Shown here: piece after piece, positions 7,804-17,044 of the stretch | Layout: every line of letters starts with the position of its first letter | Numbering within the stretch: position 1 is the first letter of the stretch | From: Ardenticatenaceae bacterium | GTDB lineage: Bacteria > Chloroflexota > Anaerolineae > Promineifilales > Promineifilaceae | Length of the DNA stretch: 64,000 nucleotides | Assembly (NCBI GenBank): GCA_020634315.1 | Contig: JACKBV010000005.1 | Coordinates: 124,001 to 188,000, forward strand | Reading direction: 5' to 3' | Translations under genes and position numbers: made by a program | The notes under the pieces: generated by a model | What the model was told of the DNA's origin: nothing | Databases searched by the model: none | What the model saw: the letters and a program-made list of their open reading frames with translations, nothing else

Positions 7804-7835
7804 CTTCCGGAGGCGGATCTGATCCCCTCCGGAAG
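7804..7835. terminator. Stem-loop after 6455-7798
   Basis: Perfect 10-bp inverted repeat CTTCCGGAGG / CCTCCGGAAG with a 12-nt loop, 5 bp after the stop codon. It lacks a clean T-run, so it may be a weak terminator or another GGAGG-type repeat. A second hairpin (GGGCAATG / CATTGCCC) lies at about 7859-7882. Confidence 0.5.
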
Positions 7836-8082
7836 ATTCGCTGTTATGCCCATAAATTGGGGCAATGGCACCGTTCATTGCCCTAACTGATCGCCAAAAT
7901 GGGGCAAGTGACTTTTGTCAGCAAGAGATATGCTGTTCATCACTCGTTTCCATTTGGCGACTGTTTATACTAAACTTCCGCAGGTAAATTGGCTAAGGCC
8001 TAACTATGGTTTATCATAGATTTACCCGCTTTCGTTGGTTCCAAATATTGAGAAGTTTGTATTTTCCGTAAGGAGGAAAACA

Positions 8083-9285
8083 GTGGTGAGAAAAACTTTC
8101 GTATTTGTGATTGTTTTGAGTGTGGCGTTGTTGGCGCTGGCCGCCTGTCAACCACAAACGGTGGAAGTAACACGTGTTGTCACCGAAGTGGAAACCGTCA
8201 CCGAAGAAGTGGAAGTCCCCGTAGAAGTGACACGTGTTGTCACCGAAGTGCAAACGGAAACCGTGGTTGAAGAAGTCCCGGTGGAAGTTGCCGTGGAAGT
8301 GGAAAAAGCTCCACTTGGCTCTGAAGAACGGCCAATTAAAGTTCTCTTCGTTCCCTCTGTAGAAGTAGATGCCATCATTACGGGTGGTGAAGTCATGGCT
8401 GCGGCATTGGAAGAGGCGACTGGCTTTAAATATGAAGTCGTTGTGCCCACCAGCTATGCGGCAACCATCGAAGAAATGTGTGCTTCTCCCGACGATACCA
8501 TTGGCTTCATTCCGGCGCAGGGTTATGTGTTGGCGAATGAGCGCTGCGGTGTGACCGTTGGCGCGGCTGCGGTGCGCTTTGGCCTTTCCTGGTACGCGGC
8601 GCAATATGTTGTGCCGTTTGACAGCGATGCACAAACTGTGGCCGATCTGGATGGAAAGAGCTGGTGTATTCCTGACTATGGCTCGACCTCTGGTTATCTC
8701 TATCCCAGCGTTGAATTCCTGAATCTGGGAATTGAACCGGGTGAAATTATTGAAGCTGGTAGCCACAATAACGCCATGCTGGGTGTTTACAATGGCGATT
8801 GCGATTTCGGTACCGCATTCTTTAGCCCGCCACTGCTGCCTAACTACGAGCGCAACTGGACCTTTGGCGTCGATGACCCCGAAATTTGGCGTGATGCTGG
8901 TGAGGAACCGGTGCGTAATGAGGAAGGACGTACCTTCGTGGCTGGTGGCCCAGATGAAGGTGGCTATCGTATTTTGGATGCCCGTTCTTCTGTCTCTGAC
9001 ACCGCTCCCGACATCTTCTCCCAGACGCGTATTTTGGCGTTGACGGACAAGATTCCGAACGACACGGTTTCCTTCGGGCCGGAATTCCCGCTTTCGCTGG
9101 CGAATGACATTGTCAATGCCCTGGTTGATTTCACAGCCAGTGATGCCTGTCTCCAGTCCATTTGCTCGGAAGAGTTCTACAACTGGACGGGTATCGAGCC
9201 AGTCCCGGATCGTGATTATGACCCGGTACGTGCTTTGATGAGTGCCTTGGGCATTACTGAAGAAGACGTTTTTGGCGACAATTAA
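8083..9285 (+). CDS. phnD: PhnD-type phosphonate/phosphate-binding lipoprotein 1
   Basis: 400-residue solute-binding lipoprotein that would deliver ligand to the permeases encoded downstream. GTG 8083 (or 8086) is chosen because AGGAGG lies 6-9 nt upstream and the product then begins MVRKTFVFVIVLSVALLALAAC: a signal peptide with lipobox LAAC. A stalk of repeated VEVTRVVTEVE-like units (about 25-70) follows, then a PhnD/SsuA-like binding domain: GFIPAQGYVLANE, VADLDGKSWCIPDYGSTSGYLYP, and NDTVSFGPEFPL. Paralogue at 13741-14970 has the same stalk and domain layout. An internal terminator after the gene would set higher receptor than permease expression. Ligand is not determinable from sequence. 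Confidence 0.88.
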   Translation: MVRKTFVFVIVLSVALLALAACQPQTVEVTRVVTEVETVTEEVEVPVEVTRVVTEVQTETVVEEVPVEVAVEVEKAPLGSEERPIKVLFVPSVEVDAIITGGEVMAAALEEATGFKYEVVVPTSYAATIEEMCASPDDTIGFIPAQGYVLANERCGVTVGAAAVRFGLSWYAAQYVVPFDSDAQTVADLDGKSWCIPDYGSTSGYLYPSVEFLNLGIEPGEIIEAGSHNNAMLGVYNGDCDFGTAFFSPPLLPNYERNWTFGVDDPEIWRDAGEEPVRNEEGRTFVAGGPDEGGYRILDARSSVSDTAPDIFSQTRILALTDKIPNDTVSFGPEFPLSLANDIVNALVDFTASDACLQSICSEEFYNWTGIEPVPDRDYDPVRALMSALGITEEDVFGDN

Positions 9286-9298
9286 GTTTAATTGATTG

Positions 9299-9334
9299 AA
9301 AGAAGCCGGGGGTATAAAAGCTCCCGGCTTCTTT
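9299..9334 (+). terminator. Intrinsic terminator between phnD1 and phnC
   Basis: Perfect 12-bp stem AAAGAAGCCGGG / CCCGGCTTCTTT with a 12-nt loop, 13 bp after the phnD stop. Probably a partial terminator that gives receptor excess over the ATPase and permeases. Confidence 0.8.
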
Positions 9335-9348
9335 AATTGGTACTAATC

Positions 9349-10101
9349 GTGCTCAAGATTCAAAACCTGTCTAAAGTGTATGAGGATGGCACCAGGGCGC
9401 TGACCGACGTCAGTTTTACTGTCCCGGAAGGGGAGTTTGTGGCGGTTATTGGGTTAAGTGGCTCTGGGAAGAGTACGCTGCTGCGCTGCATTAATCGCTT
9501 GATTGAACCATCTTCTGGTGATATTTGGTGGGATGATGTTCACTTGTCGCATGTGACGGGTGAGGAGCTGCGCCGGGCACGCCGCCGTATTGGCATGATT
9601 TTTCAGCATTTTAATCTGGTGGATCGTTCGACGGTGTTGACGAATGTCTTGAGCGGCCGTTTGGGGTATGTCAATCCCATTGCCAGTATTTTGGGCCGGT
9701 TCCCGGAAGAAGATGTGCAACGTGCCTATGCTAGTTTGCAGCGAGTCGGTATTCGGGATAAGGCGCAAAATCGTGCTGATGAGTTGAGCGGCGGTCAGCG
9801 GCAGCGTGTGGGGATTGCGCGGGCGCTGATGCAAGAACCGGGGCTGGTGTTGGCGGATGAGCCGGTTGCCAGTCTTGATCCTGCTTTGGCGCATAGTATT
9901 ATGCGTCATTTGCAGCAGATTAACCGGGAAGATGGCATTACGGTGTTGTGCAGTCTGCATTTTTTGGACCTGGTGCAGCAGTATAGCACGCGGGCGATTG
10001 CCTTGAACCAGGGTAAGCTGGTGTTTGATGGTGCGCCGCATGAGATTGATGACGCGAAGTTTGTGGAGATTTACGGCCGTGAAGCGGAGCGGATTGGGTA
10101 G
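9349..10101 (+). CDS. phnC: Phosphonate-type ABC transporter ATP-binding protein
   Basis: 250-residue ATPase energising uptake of phosphonate, phosphate or a related oxyanion. Walker A GLSGSGKST (about 34-42), Q-loop IFQHFNLV, signature LSGGQRQRVGIARAL (about 145-159), Walker B GLVLADEPVASLDP, and a switch-region histidine at CSLHFLDLVQQY. PhnC-family text such as RSTVLTNVLSGRLGY supports the subfamily. GTG 9349 gives a natural N-terminus (VLKIQNLSKVYEDG); TTG 9337 is an alternative inside the terminator tail. There is no good ribosome-binding site, so translation may depend on the upstream terminator read-through message. Confidence 0.92.
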   Translation: MLKIQNLSKVYEDGTRALTDVSFTVPEGEFVAVIGLSGSGKSTLLRCINRLIEPSSGDIWWDDVHLSHVTGEELRRARRRIGMIFQHFNLVDRSTVLTNVLSGRLGYVNPIASILGRFPEEDVQRAYASLQRVGIRDKAQNRADELSGGQRQRVGIARALMQEPGLVLADEPVASLDPALAHSIMRHLQQINREDGITVLCSLHFLDLVQQYSTRAIALNQGKLVFDGAPHEIDDAKFVEIYGREAERIG

Positions 10102-10135
10102 GGCCAATCGTCCGTGATCGGTAAGCGGTGATTCG

Positions 10136-11992
10136 ATGCGTTCTGAGGGGAATGATAGTCAGAAAGGAAACGGCCGTATCCGCAAGCTGCTGATTTTGCT
10201 GGTCGCCATTGTTCTGTTTGCTTATGCCACTGAGGTGACGCAGGTTGACTTGCGTGAACCGCTGGAGCCAAAGCGCCAGGAAAACTTGATCAGTTTGCTG
10301 CGTGAATTAGCCCGCCCTGATTTGTTGTCTTATGCAAATGAGACATTGAGCACCAATATTTCGGTTCGTATGCCCTGTCCCGAAGAGGTGAAAGCCTCGC
10401 AGGTGCAAAACGAAGGGCGTACGGTGTTGCTCATTCCGAACTGCGCGACGACGACGCAGGATGTGTTAAGTTTGCAAGGCGAAGGCTTCCCGCCAAATGC
10501 CAGCGGTTTGGTGCGCTGGTATCCGGCTGAATCGGAGACGACGCGCCGCCTGGCAGAGTTTAAGGCGGACGCCAATGGCACATTTCGCGTTGATTTTACG
10601 ATGCCGGATATTCGCGAAACGGCCGATCCGCAGCGTATTGAATTACAAGAATTGACGGCACGTCACATCACCGGTCTCAGCGACACAACGTTGTTGGCCT
10701 TGGACAAAATTGTGGAGACGGTGTTGATGGCCTTGATGGCCTCGACGATTGGCACCATTTTAGCCGTGCCCATTTCATTTATGGCGGCACGCAACCTGAT
10801 GACGGACATCAAACTGCCGTTGGCGGCAATTATGGGATCGATTTTGCTGCTGCCGGTTGGTGGTTGGTTGGGTTGGTGGGGGACGCAGCAGTTGGTGGCG
10901 CTGGCGGCGCTGATCAGTGGCAGCGCTTTTGTTGGCCTGGGTGCGGCTGTCGTGCTGGCGGCTTTGGCGGTGGTGTCGGTGCGTGTGAATCCCGCTTTGT
11001 CGCCTGCGGAGACGAAGGTTGCGCCTGTGGCTATTACGGGTTTGTGGCTGGGAACGGCCGTTCTCTCGCTGCTAACCCTGGCAACATTGGCCCAGGTTGG
11101 GCTGGCTGCTGGCGCATGGCTGCAAGCGCATTTAGGCGTGTTTGCTTTTGTCGGCAATTTTATTTTTGTGCTGTCTGACCTGTTGACCCTGCTCTTGCCT
11201 GCATTGGTTGGGTTGGTTGGCATTTTAGTGGGGATGTCTTTAGGCGGTCGCTACGGCCAGGAGGCGGTGATTCGCCTGCCAGAGCGTGCGGCGCGTTTGT
11301 TGACGTTGGGGGTGACGATGGGCGGAACGGCCGTATTCGTCATCGGCGTTTGTTTGTCCCTGTTTTGGGTCAACTTGCTCGGCATTCGCGAATATGTCCC
11401 TGAGACAGTCGGCGGACAGCTGCAAATCCTGATTTTGCCCGCTTTGGTTGTCGGTGGCCTGGCAGCGGCCGTTTCCTTGCTGCGCCCACCCAAATACCCG
11501 TACCCCATTGGCATCGCCACGTACACCTTCACGCGCAGTGTGCTCAACATCACACGCTCCATTGAACCCCTGATGATGGGCTTTGTTTTTGTGGTGTGGG
11601 TCGGGCTTGGCCCCTTTGCCGGTATTTTGGCGCTGACGCTGCACTCTGTGGCCGACCTGGGCAAACTCTTTTCTGAGCAGGTGGAAAACATTGACGACGG
11701 CCCGCGTGAAGCGGTCAATGCGACCGGAGCTAACGCCGTGCAAAGCGTCGTCTATGCCGTTGTGCCCCAGGTGACGCCGCACTACATCGCCTATATTTTC
11801 TACCGTTGGGATATTAATGTGCGCATGTCCACCATCATTGGTTTTGTGGGCGGCGGCGGCATCGGCTTTGTCTTGCAGCGCTATTTGAATCAGTTGCAAT
11901 ACAGCCGCGCCAGCGTGCTGGTGATAGCCATTGCCGTTGTTGTCACGATTTTGGATAACGTTAGTTCGCGCATTCGCACTCGGATTACGTGA
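10136..11992 (+). CDS. phnE: PhnE-type permease 1 with extra extracytoplasmic domain
   Basis: 618 residues, more than twice a standard PhnE (about 260-300). Order: N-terminal helix (about 17-33); an extracytoplasmic domain of about 150 residues with MPCPEEV...LLIPNC, absent from permease 2; the first PhnE block TVLMALMASTIGTILAVPISFMAARNL (about 195-221); an insert of roughly 230 residues with several extra hydrophobic helices; then the classical C-terminal PhnE block with SIEPLMMGFVFVVWVGLGPFAG and the EAA-like loop EAVNATGANAVQSVVYAVVPQ, ending in YRWDINVRMSTIIGFVGGGGIG. The conserved permease core is therefore split by an insertion. Followed 9 bp later by a paralogue; the pair probably forms a heterodimeric channel. 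Confidence 0.88.
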   Translation: MRSEGNDSQKGNGRIRKLLILLVAIVLFAYATEVTQVDLREPLEPKRQENLISLLRELARPDLLSYANETLSTNISVRMPCPEEVKASQVQNEGRTVLLIPNCATTTQDVLSLQGEGFPPNASGLVRWYPAESETTRRLAEFKADANGTFRVDFTMPDIRETADPQRIELQELTARHITGLSDTTLLALDKIVETVLMALMASTIGTILAVPISFMAARNLMTDIKLPLAAIMGSILLLPVGGWLGWWGTQQLVALAALISGSAFVGLGAAVVLAALAVVSVRVNPALSPAETKVAPVAITGLWLGTAVLSLLTLATLAQVGLAAGAWLQAHLGVFAFVGNFIFVLSDLLTLLLPALVGLVGILVGMSLGGRYGQEAVIRLPERAARLLTLGVTMGGTAVFVIGVCLSLFWVNLLGIREYVPETVGGQLQILILPALVVGGLAAAVSLLRPPKYPYPIGIATYTFTRSVLNITRSIEPLMMGFVFVVWVGLGPFAGILALTLHSVADLGKLFSEQVENIDDGPREAVNATGANAVQSVVYAVVPQVTPHYIAYIFYRWDINVRMSTIIGFVGGGGIGFVLQRYLNQLQYSRASVLVIAIAVVVTILDNVSSRIRTRIT

Positions 11993-12001
11993 TTTAGATT
12001 T

Positions 12002-13531
12002 ATGAATGAGAAGCGTATCAACCCCACTCGTAAGGCTTTACGCACGTTCCTGATTTTTATTGGGTTGTTTTTGTTGTATGCCTTTGCCGTGCAAGCCACA
12101 GAAGTGGATGTTGCCAAGCTGCGCAACGAAGCGCGTGAGGAGCAAGTGGTGGGCGTGCTCCGTTTTCTGGGCGATCCAGATATAACGGACCCGGATGTCA
12201 TAGATTTGCTCTTAGGCGATGAAACTGGCTCTGTTAGCCTGACCGAAATTACGCAAAATACTTTGCGCTTGATTTTGGAAACGATTTTTATGGCGCTGAT
12301 GGCCACGGTCATCGGTACCTTGTTGGCGATTCCGGTCTCCTTTTTAGCTGCGCGTAACCTGATGCTAGAAATTACGTCGCCGTTGGCGGCGATTATGCTG
12401 GGGCTAATTGCGCTGCCTTTGGGCGGCGTGGCCGGGTCAGGGGTGATGCAGTTGGTGGGGCGGCTGGTGCAGCTCGCTACGGCGCAGCAGTGGATTGGTC
12501 TGGTGGCGCTGCTGGTGGCGGTGGTTTTGATCTGGCTGGCGCTGCGGATGGGGCCGCCGTTGGTTAGTACGCAAAAACGGGGGCGTGGGGAAACGGCCGT
12601 TGCGCTTCTTGTTGTCTTATTTGCCGGGCTGTTGGCTCTGTTTGCCCTTGATGTGGCGGCTGTGTTGGGCAGTGATGCGGGCTTGTGGCTGGCCGAGCGA
12701 TTAGGGTTTCTGGCCTTTCTCGGTAATTTCCTCAACGTCATTGCCGATCTGATTCATTTGTTGTTGCCAGCCATTGTTGGCTTGTTGGCGGCGCTGGTTG
12801 CGGCATCGTTTGGCAGCCGCTATGGTCAAGAGATGGTGCTGCGCCTGGAAGGGACACCGGCGCGGTTGTTGACTGCTGCGTTGACGGTCGGCGGAACGGC
12901 CGTTCTCATCTATGGCGTTGGCGCGGCATTGAACTGGCTGTACCAATTCGACAATCCGCAAAACTGGACGACGATTCCGGCCTTGGTGGGCGGTGGTGTA
13001 GCTGGTGTATTGGCATTGTTTGTGGCCCCGAAACGGCCGTTTGCCATTGGCGGCGTTGTTTACACCATCTCGCGTACCATTTTGAATGCCCTTCGCTCCA
13101 TCGAATCGTTGATCATGGCGGTTATTTTTGTGGTGTGGGTTGGGCTTGGCCCCTTTGCCGGGGTGATGGCGCTGACATTGCACACCATTGCCGCCCTGGG
13201 CAAACTTTTCTCCGAGCAAATCGAGGGCATTTCTGAAGGGCCAATTGAAGCCATCAATGCAACCGGCGCAAACCGGCTGCAAATGGTCGTTTACGCAGTC
13301 ATTCCGCAAATTGTCCCGCCTTACATTGCCTATACTTTGTACCGTTGGGACATCAATGTGCGCATGTCCACCATCATTGGTTTTGTGGGCGGCGGTGGCG
13401 TTGGTTTCTTGCTCAGCCAAAGCATTCGCTTGCTGCGTTACCGTGAGGCGAGTGTGATGATGTTGGCGATTGCGGTTGTCGTGTCGCTGCTGGATTACAT
13501 CAGCGCCAGCGTGCGCAAGCGGGTGATTTGA
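12002..13531 (+). CDS. phnE: PhnE-type permease 2
   Basis: 509-residue paralogue of the preceding gene. It has the N-terminal helix, a shorter region before the first core block (TIFMALMATVIGTLLAIPVSFLAARNL, about 95-121), the same helix-rich insertion (about 122-350), and the same C-terminal core with SIESLIMAVIFVVWVGLGPFAG, EAINATGANRLQMVVYAVIPQ and YRWDINVRMSTIIGFVGGGGVG. The 150-residue extracytoplasmic domain of permease 1 is missing. Conservation of the insertion in both copies shows it predates their duplication and is likely structural. A terminator follows at 13564-13592. Confidence 0.88.
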   Translation: MNEKRINPTRKALRTFLIFIGLFLLYAFAVQATEVDVAKLRNEAREEQVVGVLRFLGDPDITDPDVIDLLLGDETGSVSLTEITQNTLRLILETIFMALMATVIGTLLAIPVSFLAARNLMLEITSPLAAIMLGLIALPLGGVAGSGVMQLVGRLVQLATAQQWIGLVALLVAVVLIWLALRMGPPLVSTQKRGRGETAVALLVVLFAGLLALFALDVAAVLGSDAGLWLAERLGFLAFLGNFLNVIADLIHLLLPAIVGLLAALVAASFGSRYGQEMVLRLEGTPARLLTAALTVGGTAVLIYGVGAALNWLYQFDNPQNWTTIPALVGGGVAGVLALFVAPKRPFAIGGVVYTISRTILNALRSIESLIMAVIFVVWVGLGPFAGVMALTLHTIAALGKLFSEQIEGISEGPIEAINATGANRLQMVVYAVIPQIVPPYIAYTLYRWDINVRMSTIIGFVGGGGVGFLLSQSIRLLRYREASVMMLAIAVVVSLLDYISASVRKRVI

Positions 13532-13563
13532 GTCATTGTGTGCCAGATAAACATGCAGCAGGC

Positions 13564-13592
13564 AGGGGCAGGCTAATCAGTCTGCCCTTTTT
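13564..13592 (+). terminator. Intrinsic terminator after phnE2
   Basis: GGGCAG / CTGCCC stem with a 10-nt loop and a TTTTT tail, about 30 bp after the stop of permease 2. Confidence 0.75.
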
Positions 13593-13740
13593 GCTGAGGG
13601 TATGAGACGCCGTTAAGATTCATTGGCGGGGGTGGGGGTTGACGCTAAACTATTTTCGACTCGCTATCGGCAGTAACCGCTAAACATGTGCTGTACACAG
13701 TTTGCGGTTCATAGATGACGAGTTTGGGATACAGCAAGCA

Positions 13741-14970
13741 ATGAAGAAGATGATTTTGTTGGCCTGCATAATCGGTGTGCTGTTGGTGGCTTGTCAGCCG
13801 CAGACGTTGTATGTGGAAGTGACGCGGTTGGTTTCGCCGCCGGAGGCGACTGTCACGCCAATAGCAAATACGACGCCGGTGACAGCGGCAACGGCCGTTC
13901 CGCTTGAGGTGACACGCGTGGTTCCGTTGGAAGTGACCCGTGTTGTGACCGAGGAAGTGGCTGTGGAAGTGACGAAAGCGCCGTTGGGTACGCTTGCACG
14001 GCCGATTCAACTGCTTTTCCCGCCCACCTACAACAGTGCGATTGTCATGAATCGTGGGCAGGTGCTGGCCGATGCGTTGACCGCAGCGACTGGTTTGCAA
14101 TTCACGGTTGGCGTGATGGACAGCGAAGCGGCGTTAATTGCTTTGATGTGTGATGCGCCCATGGAGACGGTTGGCGTGTTGTCTGCTTTGGGTTATGTGG
14201 TGGCGAATGAGCAGTGCGGGGTGCAGTTGGGGAATACGGCCGTTTCTAGAGACGGCCGTACCTGGCAGACCGGCATGATTGTCACCCGGCGCGACAGCGG
14301 CATCCTCACCCTGGAAGATTTAGCCGACAAAAGCTGGGCTGTGCCAGACATGCACAGCCTGCCCAACTTCCTTTATTTTCAAGCGGCATTGATGGATGCT
14401 GGCATCGCCCCCGGCGAAATTGTGCCGGTACAAGGCGATAACAGCGCCATGCTGTCCGTCTTTAACGGCGAGGTAGATTTTGCGACAGCCACCTATATCC
14501 CGCCCATTTTGCCTTTTGAGGAACGGGAATGGGTGTACGGAGAGGACAGCCCGGAGTTGTGGCGCATTTTAGGTGTTTCGCCCACACGCAGCCCAATTGG
14601 CTACGTCCTGGTTTTGGGTGAACCGGAATATGGCGGTTATCGTTTGCGCGATGCGCGTTCTGGTATTTTTGATATTGAGCCGGGCATTTATGATCAAACG
14701 CGAGTTATCACGTTAAGTGCGCAAATACCAAACGAGGCTGTTGCTTTGGGTGCGGCGTTTCCGCTAAGTCTGGCGCGTGAAGTGATTACCACGATGTCTA
14801 CATTTGCGGCCACCGAGATGTGTACAGAGTCGTTGTGCGCCGGTGATTTTTATGGCTGGGCTGGTTTAGCGCCAGCCGAGGACGCAGCCTATGATTCGCT
14901 TCGTTTTGTGATGCAGACATTGGGTCTGACGGAAGAGGAAATCTGGCAACTGGGCGCAGGGACGCCGTGA
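13741..14970 (+). CDS. phnD: PhnD-type binding lipoprotein 2
   Basis: 409 residues. Signal peptide and lipobox MKKMILLACIIGVLLVAC, a TP/VEVTR-rich stalk (about 22-80) like that of lipoprotein 1, and the same binding domain: APLGTLARPIQLLFPP, TVGVLSALGYVVANEQCG, LEDLADKSWAVPDMHSLPNFLYF, NEAVALGAAFPLSLAR. ATG 13741 is chosen over an upstream in-frame ATG at 13702 because the signal peptide begins there. A terminator separates it from the permease genes, so it probably has its own promoter and expression control, giving the transporter a second receptor with a different ligand range or condition of use (inference). Confidence 0.87.
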   Translation: MKKMILLACIIGVLLVACQPQTLYVEVTRLVSPPEATVTPIANTTPVTAATAVPLEVTRVVPLEVTRVVTEEVAVEVTKAPLGTLARPIQLLFPPTYNSAIVMNRGQVLADALTAATGLQFTVGVMDSEAALIALMCDAPMETVGVLSALGYVVANEQCGVQLGNTAVSRDGRTWQTGMIVTRRDSGILTLEDLADKSWAVPDMHSLPNFLYFQAALMDAGIAPGEIVPVQGDNSAMLSVFNGEVDFATATYIPPILPFEEREWVYGEDSPELWRILGVSPTRSPIGYVLVLGEPEYGGYRLRDARSGIFDIEPGIYDQTRVITLSAQIPNEAVALGAAFPLSLAREVITTMSTFAATEMCTESLCAGDFYGWAGLAPAEDAAYDSLRFVMQTLGLTEEEIWQLGAGTP

Positions 14971-15011
14971 TGCGTTTGTGGTTCGCCTATTACTGAGTTA
15001 TTGGACAAACT

Positions 15012-15926
15012 GTGATTGATGTAGCTGTCATTATCGTTAGTTGGAATGTGCGTGATTATTTGGGGCCTTGCCTGCGCTCGGTGTATGCCGATTTTCGCCT
15101 GTCTGGTTTGCGCGGCGAAGTGTGGGTCGTTGACAATGCCTCGACGGATGGCACGGTTGCTTTCTTGCATGATGTGTTCCCACAGGTGCATGTGATTGCC
15201 AATCGGGAGAATATGGGGTTTGGCGCGGCTAATAATCAGGGAATGCGTGCCGCGGCAGCACACGCGCCGCGTTACTATTTTTTGCTGAATCCAGACACGG
15301 TGGTGCGCCCTGGGGCTTTGACGCATTTGGTGTCGTGTCTGGCGGAACGGCCGCATGCGGGTATTGCGGGGGCGCGACTGACGTATGGAAACGGCCGTTT
15401 TCAACACAGCGCGTTTCGTTTCCCCGGTATCATGCAGTTATTTTTCGACCTGTTCCCCATGCCGCCACGTTTGTATGAGAGCTGGTTAAACGGCCGTTAT
15501 CCGCGCCGTGTCTACGAACCAGATCGCCCTCCTTTTGCTGTCGATCATCCACTTGGCGCAACAATGCTGGTGCGTGCCGCCGTGGCCGAAGCCACCAGCG
15601 GCTTCGATGAATCTTTTCACATGTACTGCGAAGAAATTGATTGGAGCTGGCGCGTGCAAGAAACGGGCTGGAAGATTTACGCCGTGCCGGCCGCAGAAAT
15701 TGTGCATTATGGCGGCGAGAGTACACGGCAAATACCGGCTGAGTCGGTTGTAAACCTTTGGCGCAGCCGGGCGCAGTTGTATCGGCGGCATCGTAGTAAG
15801 CTCACGATGAAGTTGGCAACCTGGCTGGTGACAGCCGGGATGAAGAAAAAGATCGCCAAGACCGGCGATCCCCGCCTGAAAGAGGCATACCTGGATGTGA
15901 TTGAGATTTGGAAGGGGCGCAAATAG
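15012..15926 (+). CDS. Family 2 glycosyltransferase (rhamnosyltransferase-like)
   Basis: 304 residues, GTG start. GT-A fold with the NDP-sugar motifs VAVIIVSWNVRDYLGPCLRSV, VDNASTDGT, NRENMGFGAANNQGM and the metal-binding LNPDTVV (about 95-101), plus GFDESFHMYCEEIDWSWRVQETGW (about 200-223) typical of WbbL/RfbF-like enzymes that extend envelope polysaccharides. Acceptor unknown. The next glycosyltransferase starts 2 bp after its stop, so both act in one unit, likely in exopolysaccharide or glycolipid assembly. Confidence 0.9.
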   Translation: MIDVAVIIVSWNVRDYLGPCLRSVYADFRLSGLRGEVWVVDNASTDGTVAFLHDVFPQVHVIANRENMGFGAANNQGMRAAAAHAPRYYFLLNPDTVVRPGALTHLVSCLAERPHAGIAGARLTYGNGRFQHSAFRFPGIMQLFFDLFPMPPRLYESWLNGRYPRRVYEPDRPPFAVDHPLGATMLVRAAVAEATSGFDESFHMYCEEIDWSWRVQETGWKIYAVPAAEIVHYGGESTRQIPAESVVNLWRSRAQLYRRHRSKLTMKLATWLVTAGMKKKIAKTGDPRLKEAYLDVIEIWKGRK

Positions 15927-15928
15927 CT

Positions 15929-16717
15929 GTGATAGATGCATTGGCCGCCACACAGAGTGACATAACGGCACCGAAATTGGAATTAACGGCCGTTATCCTG
16001 ACCCTCAACGAAGCAGAACACATTGAAGCGTGTATCCAAAGCTTATCCTGGGCGGATCGGGTTGTGGTGTTAGACAGCTACAGCCAGGATGAGACGACCG
16101 CATTCGCCAAAGCTGCCGGTGCCGAAGTGCTGCAAAATAGATTTGAGAATTATGCGCAGCAGCGCAATGCCGCACTTCATAATTTGCAAACGGACTGGGT
16201 TTTCTTTGTCGATGCCGACGAGCGGGGCACACCGGAATTAGGCGCAGAAATTCGCCAGGTGATTACAACCCAGTCGCAAAAAGGGTGGTTTGTGCCGCGC
16301 CATAATTATATTTTTGGTAAATTGACGCGGGCGACAGGTTGGTACCCGGATTATCAACTGCGTTTGTTTAAGCATGGTGATGTGTTTTATGAACGTCCTG
16401 TGCATGAGGTAGCGGTGGTGGATGGTCCGGTCGGTCATCTGCAAAACCCGCTCATCCATTACAATTATCGGGACACCGCCCACTTTCATCGCAAACAACG
16501 TGCTTATGCCAATTATGAAGCCTCTATTTTGCATGCAGAGGGCGTGCGCCCGCGTCTGCACAATTTTGTTTTGCAGCCATTGCGCCAGTTTTGGTGGCGA
16601 TTTTATACCTTGAAAGGGTATACTGATGGTTTACATGGCTTGCATTTGAGTGTTTTGATGGCTTATTATGAGTGGATTAAGTATCAGAAATTGGCCTGGT
16701 TTTGGCGAAAGCGGTAG
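15929..16717 (+). CDS. Family 2 glycosyltransferase (WaaE/KdtX-like)
   Basis: 262 residues. ELTAVILTLNEAEHIEACIQSLSWADRVVVLDSYSQDETT (about 18-57), the metal-binding VDADERGTPEL (about 95-105) and RHNYIFGKLTRATGWYPDYQLRLFKHG are characteristic of the WaaE-like branch of GT2. GTG 15929 follows the preceding stop by 2 nt with a purine-rich AGGGG upstream; an earlier TTG at 15908 would overlap the previous gene. Probably works with the neighbouring GT2 on the same glycan. Confidence 0.88.
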   Translation: MIDALAATQSDITAPKLELTAVILTLNEAEHIEACIQSLSWADRVVVLDSYSQDETTAFAKAAGAEVLQNRFENYAQQRNAALHNLQTDWVFFVDADERGTPELGAEIRQVITTQSQKGWFVPRHNYIFGKLTRATGWYPDYQLRLFKHGDVFYERPVHEVAVVDGPVGHLQNPLIHYNYRDTAHFHRKQRAYANYEASILHAEGVRPRLHNFVLQPLRQFWWRFYTLKGYTDGLHGLHLSVLMAYYEWIKYQKLAWFWRKR

Positions 16718-16720
16718 TGG

Positions 16721-16954
16721 ATGATGTTTGTTGGTGTAGAGTGTACTTTTTCGGCCAATGGCACTATATCGGTGAAGCGTGTCCAACTTGGGGGAGTTTG
16801 GCAGGTGGTTGAACAAGGACGGCAGTGGGTGGATGGAAACGGCCGTCACATTTTAATCATGTTCGCTGCTGGTCAAGCACAGGAACTTGTTTTATCTTCT
16901 GATACACTTACCTGGCAGCTAAAATCAGGCAAATCTACACAAACGGTTGTTTGA
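16721..16954 (+). CDS. Small conserved-looking protein of unknown function
   Basis: 77 residues starting MMFVGVECTFSANGTISVKR; not recognised with certainty. Composition is that of a small beta-rich soluble protein: RVQLGGVWQVVEQGRQWVDGNGRHILIMF. The pattern vaguely recalls short actinobacterial DUF6504-like proteins but I cannot confirm it. It begins 3 bp after the glycosyltransferase stop and carries one ACGGCCGT motif read as NGR, which supports that it is native coding DNA. Confidence 0.6.
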   Translation: MMFVGVECTFSANGTISVKRVQLGGVWQVVEQGRQWVDGNGRHILIMFAAGQAQELVLSSDTLTWQLKSGKSTQTVV

Positions 16955-17003
16955 ACAAATCATTTATTTGCGCGATGACCGCTGTTGTTGTCCATGCCTA
17001 TGT

Positions 17004-17009
17004 TATAAT
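17004..17009 (+). promoter_or_regulatory. Candidate -10 box for the hybrid kinase gene
   Basis: TATAAT 36 bp before the start codon at 17045; no convincing -35 at 16-18 bp. GAGGAAG lies 5-11 bp before the ATG as ribosome-binding site. Confidence 0.5.
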
Positions 17010-17044
17010 ACGTTAAGCCTGAATTTTGATAATGAGGAAGTGCT

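Noticed and set aside
8014..8766. 250-codon frame opposite to phnD1
   Set aside because: Histidine/asparagine/phenylalanine-rich product caused by the repetitive stalk codons of the sense gene.
13638..13670. TTGACG as -35 of phnD2
   Set aside because: No acceptable -10 at 16-18 bp; left unassigned.
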